From: an uncultured Ruminococcus sp.
GTDB lineage: Bacteria; Bacillota; Clostridia; Oscillospirales; Acutalibacteraceae
NCBI GenBank assembly: GCA_902761375.1
Contig: CACWKB010000006.1
Location: 1-42,353, forward strand
Direction of reading: 5' to 3'
DNA length: 42,353 nt
Part shown: positions 1 through 6,358 of the stretch, in pieces
How positions within the stretch are numbered: position 1 is the stretch's first letter
Layout of the letters: each line of letters begins with the position of its first letter
The notes under the pieces: generated by a model
Seen by the model: only the letters and a program-made list of their open reading frames with translations
Told to the model about the DNA's origin: nothing
The model's database searches: none
Position numbers and translations under genes: made by a program

Positions 1-41
1 CTTTTAAGCCAAATATCGGCAATATATTCAAAACTTTTCAC
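1..41 (-). CDS. N-terminus of a truncated gene, possibly a tyrosine recombinase
   Basis: The window cuts this gene after 13 codons. It starts with GTG at 39-41 on the minus strand, preceded by a GAGG ribosome site (50-53) at 8 nt spacing. The visible residues are MKSFEYIADIWLK. This resembles the first helix of the SAM-like core-binding domain of phage/transposon tyrosine integrases, which often begin with a similar aromatic-acidic-WL pattern. A TATAAT lies at 68-73 on the minus strand with no convincing -35. Thirteen residues cannot prove a family, so the integrase reading is a guess; that a coding start exists is better supported. Confidence 0.3.
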   Translation of the reverse strand, partial: MKSFEYIADIWLK

Positions 42-280
42 TGCATACACCTCGTTTACTATTGCGAATTATAGCATATTCACAAAGTCGAATTATGTCG
101 AAACGTGAAGTTTTATCACATTTTTCTATTAAAAAAGAAACTGCACATCGAATACAAGCAAATAGTGTTAATAGTAGTAAAACAATGTCGTATATTTTTA
201 TGATACTTATTATATTTGCTTTTGAACAGTGTGCAGTAGGATTATCTGTTATTCTACGTTTTCTATTACCCGTGAGCATA
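42..280. other. AT-rich intergenic stretch
   Basis: No convincing gene is present. The possible ORFs on either strand lack ribosome sites and have composition typical of chance AT-rich frames. The only feature seen is a TATAAT on the minus strand (68-73) that could serve the gene running off the left edge. GC content rises sharply near 270, where the candidate RNA begins. Confidence 0.5.
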
Positions 281-588
281 GGAAGAGACTCGAAGGTGAC
301 GAGAACGACCGCCGCCGGTGGCGGATAAAGGGAGTTCGAGGAAGCGCAGAAACAGGGAGCTCAAGGAAGTGGCTTTAGACACGACGCTGAACGACCATGT
401 TTCAAACGGAGAGTGTGCCGAGAGAGGAGCGCGAAGTCGCTCCGAACGCGGGCAAAAACAGTCCGGTAGACTGTTATTAACGAGAGCGCAGCAGAAGCGT
501 ATGACTATGAACACACCGCAACAAGCGAGGCAGCTGTTTTTTATCAAGCAAACCCTCTTCCGGCGACTTAGAGAACGCGGCTTTTTTT
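281..588 (+). ncRNA. candidate large structured non-coding RNA, about 300 nt
   Basis: No frame here has a ribosome site or protein-like composition, but the DNA folds in a consistent way on the plus strand. A closing stem pairs GGAAGAG (281-287) with CTCTTCC (555-561). Inside it CTCGAA (289-294) pairs with TTCGAG (335-340), enclosing a CCGCC/GGCGG hairpin (309-313/320-324). AGCG (343-346) can pair with CGCT (385-388). TGCC (416-419) pairs with GGCA (451-454) around a perfect GGAGCG/CGCTCC hairpin (426-431/438-443). AACAGTC/GACTGTT (457-463/469-475) forms a 7-bp hairpin. The joining segments are A-rich, as in folded RNAs, and a U7 terminator ends it. I do not see the conserved sequences of RNase P RNA, tmRNA or SRP RNA. 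A raiA-type or other orphan large RNA class is possible, but I cannot confirm one. No clear promoter was found. Confidence 0.5.
560..588 (+). terminator. terminator of the candidate RNA
   Basis: CCGGCG (560-565) pairs with CGCGG (576-580) with one bulged base, followed by C and seven T residues (582-588). It overlaps the last two bases of the closing stem of the candidate RNA and lies just upstream of the next promoter. Confidence 0.5.
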
Positions 589-592
589 ATAA

Positions 593-621
593 TTGACAAG
601 GCGCTGTCTATCTGATATAAT
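593..621 (+). promoter_or_regulatory. sigma-A promoter for the lipoprotein gene
   Basis: A consensus TTGACA (593-598) and TATAAT (616-621) are separated by exactly 17 nt. Transcription should start near 628, about 55 nt before the lipoprotein start codon. Confidence 0.85.
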
Positions 622-683
622 ACAGCCAACAGGCTCCCGTCAGTTTTTTGAATCTGCGTCCGGTACAGAAAGGTGTGTCGCAA

Positions 684-1835
684 ATGAGTATTTCAAATAA
701 AATATCCGCCCTTGCTCTGCTTCCGATCATTCTTATTTCAGGCTGCAGCGCAGCGGCAGATCCCTCGACCTCCGAAAAAGCTTCCGGTCAAGCAGCCACG
801 GAAAACAGCACTGAGAAATTAAACTGCGTCGAACAGTTCGGAGAGGTTCCGGACGAATTCAAGGATATCATCGCGGAGAATTTGTTCAGCAACATCACCG
901 TTTCCCGCGGAAGGCTGCTGGAGGATGAGACCTATGCTTCAAATGTCGAGTATACCCGCGCCTATAAAGTCACAATGATGGACAATTACGGAAAAGAGCT
1001 TGCCTCGTATGAATTCACGTCGAACTTCGCTTACCGTGTCGTCTCGATGACAGCGACCGACGACGGAGGCTTCATGTTCCTTCTTGATTTTCAGGATATG
1101 GCGATCGACGAGGACGAATGGGCGAGCGACGGAGGCTATCGACCCCGTCTGATAAAATGCGACAAAAACGGAGGGCTTGTTTTTGACACCGAGCTTGAAA
1201 GCACCTCTGCGTCCTTCTGTTTTGAAGCCGACGGAAAGTACTATGTATTCGGCTCGACCGAAACGCCCGAGACCGACAATCGCGGCGTCTATTCCCCGAC
1301 GGATATTTACGCGGCAGCTCTCGACAAAAACGGTCGTATTACCAAAAGCCTGCTGATCGCGGGCTCGGATTATGATTCCCTGACAGCCGCCGAGCGCGGC
1401 GGCGAGGGCTTTGTGCTCTCGATCAGCGCCCAGTCCGACGACGGTGATTTTGCGGGCTCGGACTCGGGCGGATACCCTGTCGACTGGGTTTTCACGCTGG
1501 ACGGCGAGCTTGAGATAACCGGTAAGGAAAAGAAAACCGGCAGGGCTCTCATGGATACCGTGATCGGTGAAAAGGACGGCGCTCCGCTGTATAAAAGCAG
1601 CTTTGAATACGATCCCGACTTAGGCTCCCCGGAGGCGTATATTGAGTACGGCGATTTTTATTTAGTGGTTTCGGAACACATCACCGGAACATATGAAAAC
1701 CAGCCTACGTATCTCAACACAGTATGGAATTACAGCGAAACGGTTTATTCGGCTTATGACAAAAACGACGAGCCGATATTCAGAGCGTCGGTGGATTCGT
1801 CCCCGGATTATGACTCTTTGATAGAGTTATATTAA
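684..1835 (+). CDS. secreted lipoprotein of unknown function
   Basis: The protein has 383 residues. ATG 684 is chosen over an upstream in-frame TTG (648) because AAAGGTG (669-675) sits 8 nt before it and a signal peptide follows directly. Residues 1-20 form a short basic/hydrophobic signal ending in the lipobox LISGC, so the mature protein should be lipid-anchored outside the membrane. A Ser/Thr/Glu-rich linker follows. The body is acidic and beta-rich, with a DDGGF segment similar to short turns in beta-propeller repeats. I recognise no family. The gene is monocistronic, with its own consensus promoter and a strong terminator behind it. A ligand-binding or surface role is only a guess. Confidence 0.85.
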   Translation: MSISNKISALALLPIILISGCSAAADPSTSEKASGQAATENSTEKLNCVEQFGEVPDEFKDIIAENLFSNITVSRGRLLEDETYASNVEYTRAYKVTMMDNYGKELASYEFTSNFAYRVVSMTATDDGGFMFLLDFQDMAIDEDEWASDGGYRPRLIKCDKNGGLVFDTELESTSASFCFEADGKYYVFGSTETPETDNRGVYSPTDIYAAALDKNGRITKSLLIAGSDYDSLTAAERGGEGFVLSISAQSDDGDFAGSDSGGYPVDWVFTLDGELEITGKEKKTGRALMDTVIGEKDGAPLYKSSFEYDPDLGSPEAYIEYGDFYLVVSEHITGTYENQPTYLNTVWNYSETVYSAYDKNDEPIFRASVDSSPDYDSLIELY

Positions 1836-1845
1836 TACCGAAATC

Positions 1846-1895
1846 AACCCCGGCTTGCCGCCCGATAGGGAAGCAAGCCGGGGTTTGTATTTTTC
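1846..1895. terminator. bidirectional terminator between convergent genes
   Basis: A perfect 13-bp stem (1846-1858 with 1873-1885) with a 14-nt loop is followed by a T-rich run on the plus strand (to 1895). It lies between the plus-strand lipoprotein gene and the minus-strand iron operon and probably serves both. Confidence 0.85.
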
Positions 1896-1929
1896 GGAAT
1901 TTAATGGATATTTGAAAGAAGTCGGGACA

Positions 1930-2025
1930 CCCGCAATTGTAATGGACAATTGATAATGGAAAATTAATGGCTGGACCCTAATTTTTCCACCTTTTCACTT
2001 CTCGCTTCTGACCTCTAATCGCTCC
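1930..2025. repeat. degenerate short-period repeat spacer
   Basis: This spacer contains imperfect iterations of ATGGACAATTGATAATGGAAAATTAATGG type, then CACTTCTCGCTTCTGACC. The same vocabulary recurs near 14645-14690, 21388-21417 and 31955-32095. No gene is visible. Confidence 0.5.
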
Positions 2026-2031
2026 TGCTTA

Positions 2032-2571
2032 TCAATAATTCTCCTCGCGCAGCTCGAAATACGCCTGAGGATGGGCGCAGACCGGGCAGACCTCGGGCGC
2101 CGAGGTGCCGACCACGATGTGACCGCAGTTGCGGCATTCCCAGACCTTGACCTCGCTTTTTTGGAATACCTGCTGAGCCTCGATGTTGCCGAGCAGGGCG
2201 CGGTAGCGTTCCTCATGCTGCTTCTCGATGGCGGCGACTCCGCGGAACTTCTCGGCGAGCTCATGGAAGCCCTCCTCGTCGGCGGTTTTGGCAAAGCCCT
2301 CATACATATCCGTCCACTCGTAGTTTTCGCCGTCGGCGGCAGCCTGCAGGTTTTCGGGAGTCGTGCCTATGCCCTCGAGCTCCTTGAACCAGAGCTTGGC
2401 GTGCTCCTTCTCGTTTTCGGCGGTTTTCAGAAAGAGTGCCGCGATCTGCTCGTAGCCCTCCTTTTTCGCCTTGGAGGCGAAGTAGGTGTACTTGTTGCGC
2501 GCCTCGGATTCTCCCGAAAAGGCGGCGCGGAGGTTTTGCTCGGTTTTAGTTCCCGCGTATTTGTTTGCCAT
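2032..2571 (-). CDS. rbr: rubrerythrin
   Basis: This 179-residue protein is a non-haem diiron peroxidase that reduces hydrogen peroxide in anaerobes. The N-terminal ferritin-like domain (about 1-140) shows the expected Glu and ExxH ligands, including AENEKEHAK and IEKQHEERY. The C-terminal rubredoxin-like domain carries CRNCG and CPVCAHP, four cysteines for one iron. The start at 2571 is preferred because AGGAG lies 8 nt upstream; an ATG six bases earlier would be too close. It is the last gene of the feo operon, 2 nt after the Cys-rich peptide gene. Placing a peroxide scavenger with ferrous uptake fits control of Fenton chemistry. Confidence 0.95.
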   Translation of the reverse strand: MANKYAGTKTEQNLRAAFSGESEARNKYTYFASKAKKEGYEQIAALFLKTAENEKEHAKLWFKELEGIGTTPENLQAAADGENYEWTDMYEGFAKTADEEGFHELAEKFRGVAAIEKQHEERYRALLGNIEAQQVFQKSEVKVWECRNCGHIVVGTSAPEVCPVCAHPQAYFELREENY

Positions 2572-2573
2572 GA

Positions 2574-2723
2574 TCATTTCTCCTTTTTTTCGCAGCGGAA
2601 GGCGCAGCCCTCGCAGTTGCACGAGCAGCCCTCTCCCCTGCGTTTTTTTCTTATCATATATATGATTACCGCGGCGACGGCGATTATGAGCGCCGCGACG
2701 ATAATTATTTCTACCGGATTCAT
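2574..2723 (-). CDS. FeoB-associated Cys-rich membrane peptide
   Basis: This 49-residue peptide has one N-terminal membrane helix (about residues 4-24, rich in Ile/Ala/Val), a basic RKKRR stop, and a cysteine cluster CSCNCEGC followed by FRC. That layout matches the FeoB-associated Cys-rich family found next to feoB in Firmicutes. Its start (ATG at 2721-2723, with GGAGGGAG just upstream) is 10 nt after the feoB stop, so the genes are likely translationally coupled. Its exact role is unknown; iron or redox sensing at the transporter is a common proposal. Confidence 0.9.
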   Translation of the reverse strand: MNPVEIIIVAALIIAVAAVIIYMIRKKRRGEGCSCNCEGCAFRCEKKEK

Positions 2724-2733
2724 AAGCTCCCTC

Positions 2734-5070
2734 CTACATCCCGCAAAGCAGGCACAGCCCGTGACCGACAAAGGCGACGATCCACGCCAGCGCGCACTGC
2801 CAGCCCGCGAGACCGAGCGCCCAGCGCCAGCCGAGCTCTCGCCTGACCGAGTTGATCGCGGCAACGCACGGCGTATAGAGCAGGCTGAACAGCAGCATCG
2901 AGACCGCCGAGGAGGCAGTCATGAACGCGGCGGCGTCACCGTGATAAAGCACCTCGAGGGTAGATACAAGGCTCTCCTTTGCCATGACTCCGCTGATCAG
3001 CGAGGTCACGAGCCTCCAGTCGCCGACGCCGAGCGGCGCGAACGCGGGCGCGATAAAGCCCGAGATCATCGCGAGAATGCTGTCGCCGGAATCCGCGACC
3101 ATGTTCATATGGAAATCGAAGTGCTGCAAAAACCACACCACGATGGTCGAGATGAAAATCACCGTGAAGGCGCGCTGCAGGAAGTCCTTCGCCTTCTCCC
3201 ACAGCAGCCTCACCACATTGCCGGCTCCCGGCAGCCGGTAGTTCGGCAGCTCCATAACGAACGGCACCGCCTCGCCGCGGAAGATGGTTTTCTTGTAAAT
3301 AAAGGCTATAAGTATGCCGACCGCGATCCCAAGCAGGTAGAGCCCGAGGATTATCAGCCACGATATCCTCGGGAAAAAGGCGTTCACAAAGAAGCCGTAG
3401 ATCGGGAGCTTGGCGGTGCAGCTCATGAACGGGGTCAAAAGTATCGTCATCTTGCGGTCGCGCTCGCTGGGCAGGGTTCGCGTCGACATGACCGCAGGCA
3501 CCGTACAGCCCAAGCCGATCAGCATCGGCACTATGCTGCGCCCCGAGAGACCTATCCGTCGCAGCAGCTTATCCATGAAGAACGCGACCCTCGCCAGATA
3601 GCCGCTGTCCTCGAGCAGCGAGAGAAACAGGAACAGCGTCACGATTATCGGCAGGAAGCTCAGCACGCTGCCGACGCCAGCCAACACGCCGTCGGTCACA
3701 AGACCCGTTATCACCGCGTTGACATGAGCCGCCTCGAGCGCGCCGCGCAGAAGCTCGGTCAGATTATCGAGCCCGAATTCGAGCAGGCGCTGCAGGTTGC
3801 CGCCGATGACCTCAAAGGTAAGCCACAGGATCACGCCCATGATGAGTATGAACATTGGTATAGCCGTGTATTTGCCCGTCAGCACCCGGTCTATCTTTCG
3901 GCTGCGGATATGCTCGCGGCTCTCGCGCGGCTTGGTGACCGTCTGGCGGCATACCCTGTCGATATACGAAAACCTCATGTCGGCAATGGCGGCGTTGCGG
4001 TCGAGCCCGCAGTCCTTCTCCATCCGGTGTACGATATGCTCGAGGATCTCGCGCTCGCCCTCGTCGAGCTTTAGCTGCTCGAGCACAAGCTCGTCGCCCT
4101 CGACAAGCTTGCTCGCGGCAAAGCGCAGCGGAATGCCCTCGCGCTTAGCCTTCGCCTCGATCAGATGGCTCACCGCGTGCAGACAGCGGTGGACAGCGCC
4201 GCCCTTGTCCGACGCGCTGCAAAAATCCTGACGCGCCGGCTTTTCCTGATAGTGCGCGATGTGGATGGCGTGCCTGACAAGCTCGTCTACGCCCTCGTTC
4301 TTTGCCGCCGAGATCGGCACCACAGGCACGCCGAGCATAGCCTCGAGCGTGTTGATGTCGACCGAGCCGCCGTTTGCGGTCAGCTCATCCATGATATTCA
4401 GCGCGACGACCATCGGGATATCCATCTCGAGGAGCTGCATCGTCAGATACAGGTTGCGCTCGATGTTGGTCGCGTCTACTATATTGATTATCGCCCTCGG
4501 CTTTTCCTCGATAACGAAATTTCGGGAGACTATCTCCTCGCCCGTGTAGGGCGACATCGAGTAAATGCCCGGCAGATCGGTTATCCTTGTGTTGCGGTGA
4601 CCCTTGATAGCTCCGTCCTTGCGGTCTACGGTCACGCCCGGGAAGTTTCCGACGTGCTGGTTGGAGCCCGTAAGCTGGTTGAAGAGCGTCGTCTTGCCGC
4701 TGTTCTGATTGCCCACGAGCGCATAGGTCAGCAGCTCATCCTCGGGAAGCGGATCGCCGCTGCCCTTGGGGTGATACTTTCCCTCCTCGCCCAAGCCCGG
4801 ATGGTTTGGGGTCTTTTTGCGCTTAGGCTCCTCGCTCTGCCCCGCGACGGTCTCGGTCACCTCTATGCTCTCGGCGTCCGAAAGCCTGAGCGTCAGCTCA
4901 TAGCCGCGCAGCCTGAGCTGCATCGGGTCGCCCATCGGAGCGTACTGAACAAGGGTCACCTTTACGCCCGGGATTATTCCCATGTCGAGAAAATGCTGGC
5001 GCAGCCTGCCCTCGCCGCCGACAGCGTCGACCACCGCGGTCTTGCCTATTTCCAATTCGTTCAGCTTCAT
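2734..5070 (-). CDS. feoB: FeoA-FeoB fusion, ferrous iron transporter
   Basis: A 778-residue ferrous iron importer with FeoA and FeoB fused in one chain. Residues 1-75 form the SH3-like FeoA domain. A charged linker (about 76-112) leads to the FeoB G domain, with G1 GNQNSGKTT (about 120-128), NFPGVTVD, G3 DLPG and G4 NIMDE. The second half is the membrane permease with multiple helices, including the conserved segment PMLIGLGCTVPAVMSTR and the SCTAKLPIYGF gate region. AGGGG precedes the ATG at 5070. It heads an operon with the Cys-rich peptide and rubrerythrin. An operator-like palindrome at the transcription start suggests repression by an iron-loaded DtxR-family regulator. FeoA-FeoB fusions are known but less common than separate genes. 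Confidence 0.96.
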   Translation of the reverse strand: MKLNELEIGKTAVVDAVGGEGRLRQHFLDMGIIPGVKVTLVQYAPMGDPMQLRLRGYELTLRLSDAESIEVTETVAGQSEEPKRKKTPNHPGLGEEGKYHPKGSGDPLPEDELLTYALVGNQNSGKTTLFNQLTGSNQHVGNFPGVTVDRKDGAIKGHRNTRITDLPGIYSMSPYTGEEIVSRNFVIEEKPRAIINIVDATNIERNLYLTMQLLEMDIPMVVALNIMDELTANGGSVDINTLEAMLGVPVVPISAAKNEGVDELVRHAIHIAHYQEKPARQDFCSASDKGGAVHRCLHAVSHLIEAKAKREGIPLRFAASKLVEGDELVLEQLKLDEGEREILEHIVHRMEKDCGLDRNAAIADMRFSYIDRVCRQTVTKPRESREHIRSRKIDRVLTGKYTAIPMFILIMGVILWLTFEVIGGNLQRLLEFGLDNLTELLRGALEAAHVNAVITGLVTDGVLAGVGSVLSFLPIIVTLFLFLSLLEDSGYLARVAFFMDKLLRRIGLSGRSIVPMLIGLGCTVPAVMSTRTLPSERDRKMTILLTPFMSCTAKLPIYGFFVNAFFPRISWLIILGLYLLGIAVGILIAFIYKKTIFRGEAVPFVMELPNYRLPGAGNVVRLLWEKAKDFLQRAFTVIFISTIVVWFLQHFDFHMNMVADSGDSILAMISGFIAPAFAPLGVGDWRLVTSLISGVMAKESLVSTLEVLYHGDAAAFMTASSAVSMLLFSLLYTPCVAAINSVRRELGWRWALGLAGWQCALAWIVAFVGHGLCLLCGM

Positions 5071-5085
5071 AATTATCCCCTTTTT

Positions 5086-5101
5086 GTTAGTTCAGACTAA
5101 C
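5086..5101. promoter_or_regulatory. DtxR/IdeR-type iron operator candidate
   Basis: GTTAGT (5086-5091), TCAG, ACTAAC (5096-5101) is a perfect inverted repeat. It resembles the TTAGGTTAG/CTAACCTAA half-sites of DtxR/IdeR-type boxes. It lies at the predicted transcription start of feoAB, where a bound repressor would block initiation. The repressor is not in this window. Confidence 0.65.
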
Positions 5102-5107
5102 TATTAA

Positions 5108-5136
5108 ATTATAACCTATCCGCATGAGAATATCAA
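5108..5136 (-). promoter_or_regulatory. promoter of the feoAB operon
   Basis: On the minus strand TTGATA (5131-5136) and TATAAT (5108-5113) are spaced 17 nt apart. The start of transcription would fall near 5101, inside the operator-like palindrome. Confidence 0.8.
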
Positions 5137-5218
5137 GGGGAACGTCGCCTATTTTTCCGAGATTTCTCATTATCTCCATCCAAATCCACAACAAAAGTCA
5201 TCAAAATATACCGAAAAG

Positions 5219-5270
5219 CAACATTTTTGTTGATTTTGTCCCTTGAACTGACAGGAGATTATAGTATAAT
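5219..5270 (+). promoter_or_regulatory. promoter of the acyl-chain/polyketide operon with upstream palindrome
   Basis: TTGAAC (5243-5248) and TATAAT (5265-5270) with a 16-nt spacer form a sigma-A promoter on the plus strand. CAACA/TGTTG (5219-5223/5228-5232) is a small inverted repeat 10 nt upstream of the -35 and could be a regulator site. The leader to the first start codon is about 85 nt; I see no recognised riboswitch in it. Confidence 0.65.
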
Positions 5271-5363
5271 AATAATGGCTGTCGCTGCGGCGTCTGAGAT
5301 GGACTCACGATATCCCGAGGCGCCCGTATTATATTTCATTGGTATGTTATGAGGAGGGGCGAT

Positions 5364-6041
5364 ATGAGCGATGCGTACAGGAACAGTCTGAAAAACCGTT
5401 TGTTCGGCGTTGCGCTGAACGCTGCGGTCGCGGTAGTGCTCCGACCTAAGCTGATCTGGGAGGACAAATCGCTCAAAAGCCTTGCGGGCAAAGAGCCGAT
5501 GATCTTCGTCTGCAACCACACCCACCACTTCGACGGCGTGTTCGCCTCCTACGCGGCGAGGAAATTCCGACCCTATTCCGTCGTCAGCAAAAAGTGGTAC
5601 GACAAAAAGGGCTACGGCAAATTCATCAAGATGACGCGCAGCATACCCATCGACCTCGAAACTCTCGACGCGAGCTGGTTTCAGGAGGGCGAAAGGCTGA
5701 TCGCCCGGGGCGAGTCCATACTGATCTTCCCCGAGGGCGCTGTCGCCAGAGAGGGCAGGATGCTCGGCTTCAAGAGCGGAGCCGGACTGCTCAGCGCCAA
5801 AACCGGCGCGCGCGTAGTGCCGATAGCCATCCACGGCAGCTACAGGATGTTCTTCGGAAAGCGCCAGAGGGCGCGCATAGGCAGCCCCATCGAGAGCCGC
5901 TGCCCCGAGGATATGCGCCATTCAAAATACGCCAAGCTCCTGATGGACAAAGCCGAGGCTGAGGTTCGTCGGATGTACGGCGAGCTTGAACGGCAGTACG
6001 GAAGAACGGGGACCTACTTTGAGGAATCGTTCTCCGAATGA
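5364..6041 (+). CDS. PlsC-type acyl-glycerol-phosphate acyltransferase
   Basis: A 225-residue acyltransferase of the LPLAT family, which moves an acyl chain from acyl-ACP or acyl-CoA to a glycerophosphate-type acceptor at the membrane. The catalytic HX4D motif is HTHHFD (residues 52-57) and the acceptor-binding motif is FPEG (122-125). A final GSYRMFFGKRQRARIGSP region matches the usual C-terminal motif. The ATG at 5364 is favoured over one 15 nt upstream because AGGAGG lies between them at proper spacing. It is the first gene after the promoter and is followed by acyl carrier protein and ketosynthase genes. It may therefore transfer a specialised acyl chain instead of acting as the housekeeping PlsC; that role is inferred from context. 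Confidence 0.85.
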   Translation: MSDAYRNSLKNRLFGVALNAAVAVVLRPKLIWEDKSLKSLAGKEPMIFVCNHTHHFDGVFASYAARKFRPYSVVSKKWYDKKGYGKFIKMTRSIPIDLETLDASWFQEGERLIARGESILIFPEGAVAREGRMLGFKSGAGLLSAKTGARVVPIAIHGSYRMFFGKRQRARIGSPIESRCPEDMRHSKYAKLLMDKAEAEVRRMYGELERQYGRTGTYFEESFSE

Positions 6042-6111
6042 CCGAGCTTATCCGCGCACAACGCGCTGATCAATAAAACAAATAATTTTATCTTGAAAGG
6101 AAATAATCACT

Positions 6112-6357
6112 ATGAACATGGAAATCGCTGAAAAGATCAAAAACGTACTTGTAGACACCCTCAGGATCCCGGCTGACGAGCTGGAGTATGATTCAGAGCT
6201 GTTCGGCGAGGACATCGGACTTGATTCCATCGACTCCATCGAGATCATCGCCTGCATCGACGAGCTGTTCGGCATCGACATGACCGGCGCTCCCAGAGAG
6301 GACTTCCAGACCATCGAGACCCTCACCAAATATGTGGAAGAGCACACTGAGGCGTGA
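6112..6357 (+). CDS. acyl carrier protein
   Basis: This 81-residue acidic four-helix protein carries the phosphopantetheine attachment motif GLDSID, with Ser39 the modified residue. The length and the acidic helix after the motif (SIEIIACIDELFG) are typical of AcpP. AAAGG precedes the ATG. The stop is one base from the next gene's start codon, so it is tightly coupled to the ketosynthase. It is probably a dedicated carrier for this operon and not the general fatty-acid ACP, which normally sits with fabD/fabH/plsX; none of those is nearby. Confidence 0.93.
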   Translation: MNMEIAEKIKNVLVDTLRIPADELEYDSELFGEDIGLDSIDSIEIIACIDELFGIDMTGAPREDFQTIETLTKYVEEHTEA

Positions 6358-6358
6358 T

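Noticed and set aside
281..588. RNase P RNA, tmRNA or SRP RNA as the identity of the structured block
   Set aside because: I could not find the conserved GAGGAAAGUCC-type RNase P segment, a tmRNA tag frame with tRNA-like ends, or the SRP helix-8 tetraloop region.
318..596. A 92-codon plus-strand frame in the first 600 bases
   Set aside because: It is Arg/Glu/Gln-rich with no ribosome site or family likeness, and it lies across the stems of the candidate structured RNA.
2071..4074. A 667-codon plus-strand open frame opposite rubrerythrin and feoB
   Set aside because: It is antisense to well-supported genes, has Arg/His/Gln-rich non-protein-like composition and no ribosome site; GC-rich codon usage creates long antisense frames here.
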